Of a DNA stretch of 64,000 bases, positions 50,201-63,500 are shown one piece after another. Source of the stretch: Hyparrhenia diplandra (Eukaryota; Streptophyta; Magnoliopsida; Poales; Poaceae); NCBI GenBank assembly GCA_015847255.1, contig JADLZK010012339.1, positions 62,001 to 126,000 of the forward strand, read 5' to 3'. Position numbers and translations under genes: made by a program. Position 1 is the first letter of the stretch; every line of letters starts with the position of its first letter. The notes under the pieces were generated by a model. The model searched no databases. It was not told the DNA's origin and saw only the letters and a program-made list of their open reading frames with translations.

Positions 50201-51976
50201 ATTCCATCGAAAATCTCTGTGTCGACCAACGTACCGAAACAAGAAGGGGAATGGCACGAAAGGTACATAGCAAGTTAGGGTGGATAGGTTAGATGATGGT
50301 AGGATCAATTACATTGCGTTCCCCAACCGTTAATATATGTTTCTAGATGTGATATTAGGGACTACTGGCGCTGATTTCAACGTGAAATCAAAACAAAGAG
50401 AAGTTTCCAGTCCGGCTATAGAATCGAGCTAGACTTTTTCGCCGTTGTGGAATCAAATGCCTCACCCTAGAGAACCTAAATTTGAACAAGTGGACCATTA
50501 GAGAGTTTTTCTAAGAATCACTTGTCATAGGCCTCAAAGTACCACTTGTTTAGAGCGAAATCTTGGAATTCCATCGAAAATCTCGTGGTCGACCTACACG
50601 CATCGAAACAAGAAGGGAAACGACACTAAAGGTACATAGGAAGTTAGGGTGGATAGGTTAGATGATGGTAGGATCAATTACATTGCGTTCCCCAACCGTT
50701 AATATATATTTTTTGGATGTGACATTAGGGGATCGGCCGGGCGCTGTTTTTCAACGTGACCTCAAAACAAAGAGAAGTTTCCAATCCGCTATAGAATCGA
50801 GCTAGACTTTTTTCGCGGTTGTGGAATCAAATGCCACACCCTAGAGAACCTAAATTTGAGGAAGTGGACCATAAGAGAGTTTTTCTAAGAATCACTTGTC
50901 ATAGGCCTCAAAGTAGCACTTGTTTAGAGCGAAATCTTGGAATTCCATCGAAAATCTCTCGGTCGACCTACGCATCAAAACAAGAAGGGGAACGGCACCT
51001 AAAGGTACATAGGAAGTTAGGGTGGATAGGTTAGATGATGGTAGGATCAATTACATTGCGTTCCCCAACCGTTAATATATGTTTTCGGATGTGACATTAG
51101 GGATCGGCCGGGCGCTTGTTTTCAACGTGACCTCAAAACAAAGAGAAGTTTTCAATCCGCTATAGAATCGAGCTAGACTTTTTCGCGGTTGTGGAATCAA
51201 ATGCCACACCCTAGAGAACCTAAATTTGAGGAAGTGGACCATAAGAGAGTTTTTCTAAGAATCACTTGTCATAGGCCTCAAAGTACCACTTGTTTAGAGC
51301 GAAATCTTGGAATTCCATCGAAAATCTTGCGGTCGACCTACGCATCGAAACAAGAAGGGGAACGGCACCTAAAGGTACATAGAAAGTTAGGGTGGATAGG
51401 TTAGATGATGGTAGGATCAATTACATTGCGTTCCCCAACCGTTAATATATGTTTTTGGATGTGACATTGGGGATCGGCTGGCGCTGATTTCAACGTGAAC
51501 TCAAAACAAAGAGAAGTTTACCAATGCGGCTATAGAATCGAGCTAGACTTTTTTTTCGGGTTGTGGAATCAAATGCCTCACCCTAGATAACCTAAATTTG
51601 AGGAAGTGGACCATAAGAGAGTTTTTCTAAGAATCACTTGTCATAGGCCTCAAAGTAGCACTTGTTTAGAGCGAAATCTTGGAATTCCATCGAAAATCTC
51701 TCTCGCGGTCGACCAACGCATCAAAACAAGAAGGGGAACGGCACGAAAAGGTACATAGAAGTTAGGGTGGATAGGTTAGATGATGGTAGGATCAATTACA
51801 TTGCGTTCCCCAACCGTTAATATATGTTTTTGGATGTGACATTGGGGACGGCCGGGCGCTGATTTCAACGTGAACTCAAAACAAAGAGAAGTTTCCAATC
51901 CGGCTATAGAATCGACCTAGACTTTTTGTGGTTGTGGGATCAAATGCCTCACCCTAGATAACCTAAATTTGAGGAA
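41236..51976 (+). repeat. Satellite monomers R49-R77, more uniform
   Basis: Monomer starts: 41236, 41608, 41975, 42344, 42715, 43083, 43454, 43825, 44192, 44565, 44930, 45304, 45676, 46043, 46411, 46779, 47160, 47529, 47905, 48274, 48644, 49012, 49381, 49754, 50123, 50490, 50864, 51234, 51606. R49 has the last 'aaccatcaatatatg'; R52 and R73 have 'gtgatatta'. Most other units are the 'gtggaccataag' type with 'aatccggctatagaatcg', so they are hard to tell apart. No insertion or other sequence is present. Confidence 0.85.
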
Positions 51977-54900
51977 GTGGACCATAAGAGAGTTTTTCTA
52001 AGAATCACTTGTCATAGGCCTCAAAGTAGCACTTGTTTAGAGTGAAATCTTGGAATTCCATCGAAAATCTACTCGCGGTCGACCAACGCATCGAAACAAG
52101 AAGGGAATGGCACCTAAAGGTACATAGAAAGTTAGGGTGGATAGGTTAGATGATGGTAGGATCAATTACATTGCATTCCCCCAACCGTTAATATATGTTT
52201 TTGGATGTGACATTGGGGACCTGGGCGTTGATTTCAACGCGTGAACTCAAAACAAAGAGAAGTTTCCAACCGGCTATAGAATCGAAGCTAGACTTTTTCA
52301 CGGTTGTGGAATCAAATGCCACACCCTAGAGAACCTAAATTTGAGGAAGTGGACCATTAGAGAGTTTTTCTAAGAATCACTTGTCATAGGCCTCAAAGTA
52401 CCACTTGTTTAGAGCGAAATCTTGGAATTCCATCAAAAATCTCGTCAGGGTCGACCAACGCATCGAAAACAAGAAGGGAACGGCATCTAAAGGTACATAG
52501 GAAGTTAGGGTGGATAGGTTAGATGATGGTAGGATCAATTACATTGCGTTCCCCAACCGTTAATATATGTTTTGGATGTGACATTAGGGATCGGCCGGGC
52601 GCTGATTTCAACGCGACCTCAAAACAAAGAGAAGTTTCCAATCCGCTATAGAATCGAAGCTAGACTTTTTCGTGGTTGTGGAATCAAATGCCACACCCTA
52701 GAGAACCTAAATTTGAGGAAGTGGACCATAAGAGAGTTTTTCTAAGAATCACTTGTCATAGGCCTCAAAGTACCACTTGTTTAGAGCGAAATCTTGGAAT
52801 TCCATCGAAAATCTCTCGTGGTCGACCTACGCATCGAAACAAGAAGGGGAACGGCACGAAAGGTACATAGAAAGTTAGGGTGGATAGGTTAGATGATGGT
52901 AGGATCAATTACATTGCGTTCCCCAACCGTTATTATATGTTTTTGGATGTGACATTGGGGACTGTTTGGGGCTGATTTCAAGCGTGAACTCAAAACAAAG
53001 AGAAGTTACCAATGCGGCTATCGAATCGACCTAGACTTTTTTTCGCGGTTGTGGGATCAAATGCCTCACCCTAGATAACCTAAATTTGAGGAAGTGGACC
53101 ATAAGAGAGTTTTTCTAAGAATCACTTGTCATAGGCCTCAAAGTAGCACTTGTTTAGAGCGAAATCTTGGAATTCCATCGAAAATCTTCGTGTCGACCAA
53201 CGCATCGAAACAAGAAGGGAATGGCACGAAAGGTACATAGGAAGTTAGGGTGGATAGGTTAGATGATGGTAGGATCAATTACATTGCGTTCCCCAACCGT
53301 TAATATATGTTTTTGGATGTGACATTGGGGATCGCCGGGCGCTGATTTCAACGCGTGAACTCAAAACAAAGAGAAGTTTCCAATCCGGCTATAGAATCGA
53401 AGCTAGACTTTTTCGTGGTTGTGGAATCAAATGCCTCACCCTAGAGAACCTAAATTTGAGGAAGTGGACCATTAAGAGAGTTTTTCTAAGAATCACTTGT
53501 CATAGGCCTCAAAGTACCACTTGTTTAGAGCGAAATCTTGGAATTCCATCGAAAATCTCGCGGTCGACCCAACGCATCGAAACAAGAAGGGGAACGGCAC
53601 GAAAGGTACATAGAAAGTTAGGTGGATAGGTTAGATGATGGTAGGATCAATTACATTGCGTTCCCCAACCGTTAATATATGTTTTCGGATGTGACATTAG
53701 GGATCGCCGGGCGCTGATTTCAACGTGAACTCAAAACAAAGAGAAGTTTCCAATCCGGCTATAGAATCGAGCTAGACTTTTTTTCGTGGTTGTGGAATCA
53801 AATGCCACACCCTAGAGAACCTAAATTTGAGGAAGTGGACCATAAGAGAGTTTTTCTAAGAATCACTTGTCATAGGCCTCAAAGTACCACTTGTTTAGAG
53901 CGAAATCTTGGAATTCCATCGAAAATCTCTCAGGTCGACCGCACGCATCGAAACAAGAAGGGGACGGCACGAAAGGTACATAGAAAGTTAGGGTGGATAG
54001 GTTAGATGATGGTAGGATCAATTACATTGCGTTCCCCAACCGTTATTATATGTTTTTAGATGTGACATTGGGGATCGGCGGGCGCTGATTTCAACGTGAA
54101 CTCAAAACAAAGAGAAGTTACCAATGCGGCTATTGAATCGACCTAGACTTTTTCGCGGTTGTGGGAATCAAATGCGTCACCCTAGATAATCTAAATTTGA
54201 GGAAGTGGACCATAAGAGAGTTTTTCTAAGAATCACTTGTCATAGGCCTCAAAGTACCACTTGTTTAGAGCGAAATCTTGGAATTCCATCGAAAATCTTC
54301 AGTAATGTCGACCTACGCATCGAAACAAGAAGGGGAACGGCACACGAAAGGTACATAGAAAGTTAGGGTGGATAGGTTAGATGATGGTAGGATCAATTAC
54401 ATTGCGTTCCCCAACCGTTATTATATGTTTTTGGATGTGACATTGGGGATACCGGGCGCTGATTTTCAGCGTGAACTCAAAACAAAGAGAAGTTACCAAT
54501 GCGGCTATCGAATCGACCTAGACTTTTTCGCGGTTGTGGGATCAAATGCGTCACCCTAGATAATCTAAATTTGAGGAAGTGGACCATAAGAGAGTTTTTC
54601 TAAGAATCACTTGTCATAGGCCTCAAAGTAGCACTTGTTTAGAGCGAAATCTTGAATTCCATCGAAAATCTACGCGGTTTACCAACGCATCAAAAAACAA
54701 GAAGGGAATGGCACGAAAAGGTACATAGCAAGTTAGGGTGGATAGGTTAGATGATGGTAGGATCAATTACATTGCGTTCCCCAACCGTTAATATATGTTT
54801 CTAGATGTGATATTAGGGATCGGGCGCTGATTTCAACGTGAAATCAAAACAAAGAGAAGTTTCCAAACGGCTATAGAATCGAGCTAGACTTTTTCGCCGT

Positions 54901-57540
54901 TGTGGAATCAAATGCCTCACCCTAGAGAACCTAAATTTGAACAAGTGGACCATTAGAGAGTTTTTCTAAGAATCACTTGTCATAGGCCTCAAAGTACCAC
55001 TTGTTTAGAGCGAAATCTTGGAATTCCATTGAGAATCTCTCAGGTCGACCTACGCATCGAAACAAGAAGGGGAACGACACGAAAAGGTACATAGGAAGTT
55101 AGGGTGGATAGGTTAGATGATGGTAGGATCAATTACATTGCGTTCCCCCCAACCGTTAATATATGTTTTTAGATGTGACATTGGGGGATCTGCCGGGCGC
55201 TGATTTCAACGTGAACTCAAAACAAAGAGAAGTTTCCAATCCGGCTATAGAATCGAAGCTAGACTTTTTCGCGGTTGTGGAATCAAATGCCACACCCTAG
55301 AGAACCTAAATTTGAGGAAGTGGACCATAAGAGAGTTTTTCTAAGAATCACTTGTCATAGGCCTCAAAGTACCACTTGTTTAGAGCGAAATCTTGAATTC
55401 CATCGAAAATCTCTCAGGTCGACCTACGCATCGAAACAAGAAGGGGAATGGCAACTAAAGGTACATAGAAAGTTAGGGTGGATAGGTTAGATGATGGTAG
55501 GATCAATTACATTGCGTTCCCCAACCGTTATTATATGTTTTGGATGTGACATTGGGGGACTACGGGCGCTGATTTCAACGTGAACTCAAAACAAAGAGAA
55601 GTTACCAATGCGGCTATCGAATCGACCTAGACTTTTTCGCGGTTGTGGGATCAAATGCCTCACCCTAGATAATCTAAATTTGAGGAAGTGGACCATAAGA
55701 GAGTTTTTCTAAGAATCACTTGTCATAGGCCTCAAAGTAGCACTTGTTTAGAGCGAAATCTTGGAATTCCATCGAAAATCTCTCAGGTGACCAACGCACC
55801 GAAAAACAAGAAGGGAATGGCACGAAAGGTACATAGCAAGTTAGGGTGGATAGGTTAGATGATGGTAGGATCAATTACATTGCGTTCCCCAACCGTTAAT
55901 ATATGTTTCTAGATGTGATATTAGGGACATCGGGCGCCGATTTCAACGTGAAATCAAAACAAAGAGAAGTTTCCAAACCGCTATAGAATCGAGCTAGACT
56001 TTTTTCGCCGTTGTGGAATCAAATGCCTCACCCTAGAGAACCTAAATTTGAACAAGTGGACCATTAGAGAGTTTTTCTAAGAATCACTTGTCATAGGCCT
56101 CAAAGTACCACTTGTTTAGAGCGAAATCTTGGAATTCCATCGAGAATCTCGTGTCGACCTACGCATAGAAACAAGAAGGGGAACGACACTAAAGGTACAT
56201 AGGAAGTTAGGGTGGATAGGTTAGATGATGGTAGGATCAATTACATTGCGTTCCCCAACCGTTAATATATCTTTTCGGATGTGACATTAGGGGATCGCCG
56301 GGCGCTGTTTTCAACGTGACCTCAAAACAAAGAGAAGTTTCCAATCCCGCTATAGAATCGAAGCTAGACTTTTTTTTCGCGGTTGTGGAATCAAATGCCA
56401 CACCCTAGAGAACCTAAATTTGAGGAAGTGGACCATAAGAGAGTTTTTCTAAGAATCACTTGTCATAGGCCTCAAAGTAGCACTTGTTTAGAGCGAAATC
56501 TTGGAATTCCATCGAAAATCTCTCAGGTGGTCGACCTACGCATCGAAACAAGAAGGGGAACGTACCTAAAGGTACATAGGAAGTTAGGGTGGATAGGTTA
56601 GATGATGGTAGGATCAATTACATTGCGCTCCCCAACCGTTAATATATGTTTCGATGTGACATTAGGGGATCGGGGGGCGCTGTTTTCAACGTGACAAAAA
56701 ACAAAGAGAAGTTTCCAATGTGGCTATAGAATCGAAGATAGACTTTTTTTCATGGTTGTGGAATCAAATGCCACACCCTAGAGAACCTAAATTTGAGGAA
56801 GTGGACCATAAGAGAGTTTTTCTAAGAATCACTTGTCATAGGCCTCAAAGTAGCACTTGTTTAGAGCGAAATCTTGAAATTCCATCGAAAATCTTCGTGG
56901 TCGACCTACGCATCGAAACAAGAAGGGGAACGGCACTAAAAGGTACATAGGAAGTTAGGGTGGATAGGTTAGATGATGGTAGGATCAATTACATTGCGTT
57001 CCCCAACCGTTAATATATGTTTTGGATGTGACATTGGGGGATCGGCCGGGCGCTGATTTCATCGCGAACTCAAAACAAAGAGAAGTTTCCAATCCGGCTA
57101 TAGAATCGAAGCTAGACTTTTTTTTCGGGTTGTGGAATCAAATGTCACCCTAGAGAACCTAAATTTGAACAAGTGGACCATAAGAGGGTTTTTCTAAGAA
57201 TCACTTGTCATAGGCCTCAAAGTAGCACTTGTTTAGTTTTAAATCTTGGAATTCCATCGAAAAATCTACGGTCGACCTACGCATCAAAACAAGAAGGGGA
57301 ACCACACGAAAGGTACATAGGAAGTTAGGGTGGATAGGTTAGATGATGGTAGGATCAATTACATTGCGTTCCCCAACCATTTAATATATGTTTTCGGATG
57401 TGACATTGGGGATCGGCCGGCGCTGATTTCAACGTGAACTCAAAACAAAGAGAAGTTTCCAATGCGGCTATAGAATCGACAAAGACTTTTTGTGGTTGTG
57501 GGATCAAATGCCTCACCCTAGATAACCTAAATTTGAGGAA
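51977..57540 (+). repeat. Satellite monomers R78-R92
   Basis: Monomer starts: 51977, 52349, 52721, 53094, 53464, 53835, 54205, 54579, 54945, 55320, 55688, 56056, 56428, 56801, 57173. R78 carries 'agagtgaaatc' and 'cattgcattcc'. 'gtgatatta' occurs in R85 and R88, three units apart, each followed by a 'gaacaagtggaccattag' unit (R86, R89) with 'gagaatctc'. R85-R87 and R88-R90 are thus a local three-monomer duplication. R92 has 'gtttagttttaaatc', an altered form of the usual gagcgaaatc. Confidence 0.82.
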
Positions 57541-60500
57541 GTGGACCATTAGAGAGTTTTTCTAAGAATCACTTGTCATAGGCCTCAAAGTAGCACTTGT
57601 TTAGAGTGAAATCTTGGAATTCCATCGAAAATCTCTCGTGTCGACCTAACGCATCAGAAACAAGAAGGAACGACACTAAAGGTACATAGAAAGTTAGGGT
57701 GGATAGGTTAGATGATGGTAGGATCAATTACATTGCATTCCCCCAACCGTTATTATATGTTTTTGGATGTGACATTGGGGATCACCGTTGCGCTGATTTC
57801 AGCGTGAACTCAAAAACAAAGAGAAGTTACCAATGCGGCTATCGAATCGACCTAGACTTTTTCAGGTTGTGGAATCAAATGTCACACCCTAGATAACCTA
57901 AATTTGAGGAAGTGGACCATTAAGAGAGTTTTTCTAAGAATCACTTGTCATAGGCCTCAAAGTAGCACTTGTTTAGAGCGAAATCTTGGAATTCCATCAA
58001 AAAATCTCGTGGTCGACCAACGCATCGAAACAAGAAGGGGAATGGCACGAAAGGTACATAGGAAGTTAGGGTGGATAGGTTAGATGATGGTAGGATCAAT
58101 TACATTGCGTTCCCCAACCGTTAATATATGTTTCTGGATGTGACATTAGGGATCATCGGGCGCTGATTTCAACGTGAACTCAAAACAAAGAGAAGTTTCC
58201 AATCCCGGCTATAGAATCGAGCTAGACTTTTTCGCGGTTGTGGAATCAAATGCCTCACCCTAGAGAACCTAAATTTGAACAAGTGGACCATTAGAGAGTT
58301 TTTCTAAGAATCACTTGTCATAGGCCTCAAAGTACCACTTGTTTAGAGCGAAATCTTGGAATTCCATCGAAAATCTTCGTGGTCGACCTACGCATCAAAA
58401 ACAAGAAGGGGAACGACACTAAAGGTACATAGAAAGTTAGGGTGGATAGGTTAGATGATGGTAGGATCAATTACATTGCGTTCCCCCAACCGTTATTATA
58501 TGTTTTTAGATGTGACATTGGGGATACCGGGCGCCGATTTCAGCGTGAACTCAAAACAAAGAGAAGTTACCAATGCGGCTATCGAATCGACCTAGACTTT
58601 TTCGCGGGGTTGTGGGATCAAATGCCTCACCCTAGATAATCTAAATTTGAGGAAGTGGACCATAAGAGAGTTTTTCTAAGAATCACTTGTCATAGGCCTC
58701 AAAGTAGCACTTGTTTAGAGCGAAATCTTGGAATTCCATCGAAAATCTCTCGGTCGACCTACGCACGAAACAAGAAGGGGAATGGCACGAAAGGTACATA
58801 GAAAGTTAGGTGGATAGGTTAGATGATGGTAGGATCAATTACATTGCGTTCCCCAACCGTTAATATATGTTTTGGATGTGACATTGGGGATCGGCCTGGC
58901 GCTGATTTCAACGTGAACTCAAAACAAAGAGAAGTTTACCAATCCGCTATAGAATCGAGCTAGACTTTTTCGCGGTTGTGGAATCAAATGCCTCACCCTA
59001 GAGAACCTAAATTTGAGGAAGTGGACCATAAGAGAGTTTTTCTAAGAATCACTTGTCATAGGCCTCAAAGTAGCACTTGTTTAGAGCGAAATCTTGGAAT
59101 TCCATCAAAAATCTCGCGGGTCGACCAACGCATCGAAACAAGAAGGGGAATGGCACTAAAGGTACATAGGAAGTTAGGGTGGATAGGTTAGATGATGGTA
59201 GGATCAATTACATTGCGCTCCCCAACCGTTAATATATGTTTTCTCGATGTGATATTAGGGACTATCGGGCGCTGATTTCAACGTGAACTCAAAACAAAGA
59301 GAAGTTTCCAAACCGCTATAGAATCGAAGCTAGACTTTTTCGTGGTTGTGGAATCAAATGCCTCACCCTAGAGAACCTAAATTTGAACAAGTGGACCATT
59401 AGAGAGTTTTTCTAAGAATCACTTGTCATAGGCCTCAAAGTAGCACTTGTTTAGAGCGAAATCTTGGAATTCCATCGAAAATCTCTCAGGTCGACCTAAC
59501 GCATCAAACAAGAAGGGGAACGACACTAAAGGTACATAGGAAGTTAGGGTGGATAGGTTAGATGATGGTAGGATCAATTACATTGCGTTCCCCAACCGTT
59601 ATTATATGTTTTTGGATGTGACATTGGGGATCGGCCGGCGCTGATTTCAGCTGAACTCAAAACAAAGAGAAGTTACCAATGTGGCTATCGAATCGACCTA
59701 GACTTTTTTGCGGTTGTGGGATCAAATGCCTCACCCTAGATAATCTAAATTTGAGGAAGTGGACCATAAGAGAGTTTTTCTAAGAATCACTTGTCATAGG
59801 CCTCAAAGTAGCACTTGTTTAGAGCGAAATCTTGGAATTCCATCAAAAATCTACGTCGACCTACCTCAACGCATCAAAACAAGAAGGGGATGGCACGAAA
59901 GGTACATAGAAAGTTAGGGGTGGATAGGTTAGATGATGGTAGGATCAATTACATTGCATTCCCCAACCGTTAATATATGTTTTTGGATGTGACATTGGGG
60001 GATCGGGCGCTGATTTCAACGTGAACTCAAAACAAAGAGAAGTTACCAATGCGGCTATAGAATCGACCTAGACTTTTTCGCGGTTGTGGAATCAAATGCC
60101 TCACCCTAGATAACCTAAATTTGAGGAAGTGGACCATAAGAGAGTTTTTCTAAGAATCACTTGTCATAGGCCTCAAAGTAGCACTTGTTTAGATTTAAAT
60201 CTTGGAATTCCATCAAAATCTTCAGGTCGACCAACGCATCAGAAACAAGAAGGGGAATGGCGCTAAAGGTACATAGGAAGTTAGGGTGGATAGGTTAGAT
60301 GATGGTAGGATCAATTACATTGCGTTCCCCAACCGTTAATATATGTTTTCGATGTGACATTGGGGATCTGGCCGGGCGCCGATTTCAACGTGAACTCAAA
60401 ACAAAGAGAAGTTTCCAATCCGCTATAGAATCGAAGCTAGACTTTTTCGCGGTTGTGGAATCAAATGCCTCACCCTAGAGAACCTAAATTTGAGGAAGTG

Positions 60501-63500
60501 GACCATAAGAGAGTTTTTCTAAGAATCACTTGTCATAGGCCTCAAAGTACCACTTGTTTAGAGCGAAATCTTGGAATTCCATCGAAAAATCTTCGTGGTC
60601 GACCTACGCATCAAAACAAGAAGGGTACTAAAGGTACATAGGAAGTTGGGGTGGATAGGTTAGATGATGGTAGGATCAATTACATTGCGTTCCCCAACCG
60701 TTAATATATGTTTTCGATGTGACATTGGGGATCATCGGCGCTGATTTCAACGCGTGAACTCAAAACAAAGAGAAGTTTCCAATCCGGCTATAGAATCGAG
60801 CTAGACTTTTTCGCGGTTGTGGAATCAAATGCCACACCCTAGAGAACCTAAATTTGAACAAGTGGACCATTAGAGAGTTTTTCTAAGAATCACTTGTCAT
60901 AGGCCTCAAAGTAGCACTTGTTTAGAGCTTAAATCTTGGAATTCCATCGAAAATCTTCAGGTGTCGACCTACGCATCGAAAAACAAGAAGGGGAACGCAC
61001 GAAAGGTACATAGGAAGTTAGGGTGGATAGGTTAGATGATGGTAGGATCAATTACATTGCGTTCCCCAACCGTTAATATATGTTTTCGGATGTGACATTA
61101 GGGATCGGGCGCTGTTTTCAACGTGAACTCAAAAACAAAGAGAAGTTACCAATCCGGCTATAGAATCGAAGCTAGACTTTTTCAAGGTTGTGGAATCAAA
61201 TGCCACACCCTAGAGAACCTAAATTTGAGGAAGTGGACCATAAGAGAGTTTTTCTAAGAATCACTTGTCATAGGCCTCAAAGTAGCACTTGTTTAGAGCT
61301 TAAATCTTGGAATTCCATCAAAAATCAATCAGGTCGACCAACGCATCGAAACAAGAAGGGGAACGCACCTAAAGGTACATAGGAAGTTAGGGTGGATAGG
61401 TTAGATGATGGTAGGATCAATTACATTGCGTTCCCCAACCGTTAATATATGTTTTCGGATGTGACATTAGGGGATCACGGGCGCTGATTTCAACGTGAAC
61501 TCAAAAACAAAGAGAAGTTTCCAATCCCGGCTATAGAATCGAGCTAGACTTTTTCGGTTGTGGAATCAAATGCCTCACCCTAGAGAACCTAAAATTTGAA
61601 CAAGTGGACCATTAGAGAGTTTTTCTAAGAATCACTTGTCATAGGCCTCAAAGTAGCACTTGTTTAGAGCGAAATCTTGGAATTCCATCGAAAAATCTCG
61701 CGGTCGAACCTACGCATCAAACAAGAAGGGAACGGCACCTAAAGGTACATAGGAAGTTAGGGTGGATAGGTTAGATGATGGTAGGATCAATTACATTGCG
61801 TTCCCCAACCATTAATATATGTTTTTCGGATGTGACATTGGGGATCGCCGGGCGCTGATTTCAAGCGTGAACTCAAAACAAAGAGAAGTTTCCAATGCGG
61901 CTATTGAATCGACCTAGACTTTTTGTGGTTGTGGGATCAAATGCCTCACCCCCTAGATAACCTAAATTTGAGGAAGTGGACCATTAGAGAGTTTTTCTAA
62001 GAATCACTTGTCATAGGCCTCAAAGTAGCACTTGTTTAGAGTGAAATCTTGGAATTCCATTGAAAAAATCTTCGGTGGTCGACCAACGCATCGAAACAAG
62101 AAGGGGAACGGCACTAAAGGTACATAGAAAGTTAGGTGGATAGGTTAGATGATGGTAGGATCAATTACATTTGCATTCCCCAACCGTTATTATATGTTTT
62201 GGATGTGACATTGGGGATCGGCGGCGCTGATTTCAGCGCGAACTCAAAACAAAGAGAAGTTTCCAATGCGCTATCGAATCGAGCTAGACTTTTTCACGGT
62301 TGTGGGAATCAAATGCGTCACCCTAGAGAACCTAAATTTGAGGAAGTGGACCATAAGAGAGTTTTTCTAAGAATCACATGTCATAGGCCTCAAAGTAGCA
62401 CTTGTTTAGAGCGAAATCTTGGAATTCCATCAAAAATCTCTCGTGGTTCGACCTACGCATCGAAACAAGAAGGGGAACGACACCTAAAGGTACATAGGAA
62501 GTTAGGGTGGATAGGTTAGATGATGGTAGGATCAATTACATTGCGTTTCCCCAACCGTTAATATATGTTTTCGATGTGACATTAGGGGACTCACGGGCGC
62601 TGATTTCAACGTGAACTCAAAACAAAGAGAAGTTTCCAATCCGGCTATAGAATCGAAGCTAGACTTTTTCGTGGTTGTGGAATCAAATGCCTCACCCTAG
62701 AGAAACCTAAATTTGAGGAAGTGGACCATTAGAGAGTTTTTCTAAGAATCACTTGTCATAGGCCTCAAAGTACCACTTGTTTAGAGCGAAATCTTGAATT
62801 CCATCGAAAATCTCTATGGTCGAGCCTACGCATCGAAACAAGAAGGGGAACGACACTAAAGGTACATAGGAAGTTAGGGTGGATAGGTTAGATGATGGTA
62901 GGATCAATTACATTGCGTTCCCCAACCGTTAATATATGTTTTCGATGTGACATTGGGATTTCCGGCGCTGATTTCAACGTGAACTCAAAACAAAGAGAAG
63001 TTTCCAATGTGGCTATCGAATCGAGCTAGACTTTTTTTTCGCGGTTGTGGAATCAAATGCCACACCCTAGAGAACCTAAATTTGAGGAAGTGGACCATTA
63101 AGAGAGTTTTTCTAAGAATCACATGTCATAGGCCTCAAAGTAGCACTTGTTTAGAGCTTAAATCTTGGAATTCCATCAAAAATCTACGTGTTGACCTAAC
63201 GCACCGAAACAAGAAGGGGAACGGCACTAAAGGTACATAGGAAGTTAGGGTGGATAGGTTAGATGATGGTAGGATCAATTACATTGCGCTCCCCAACCGT
63301 TAATATATGTTTTTGGATGTGACATTGGGGACTGCCGGGCGCTGATTTCAACGTGAACTCAAAACAAAGAGAAGTTACCAATGTGGCTATAGAATCGACC
63401 TAGACTTTTTCGCGGTTGTGGAATCAAATGCCACACCCTAGAGAACCTAAATTTGAGGAAGTGGACCATAAGAGAGTTTTTCTAAGAATCACTTGTCATA

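Noticed and set aside
28167..63240. Many near-identical 60-75-residue open frames (MWNQMPHPREPKFEE...)
   Set aside because: They recur once per satellite unit, arise from one TAG-to-AAG change, vary in length through indels and show no coding context. They are repeat shadows.
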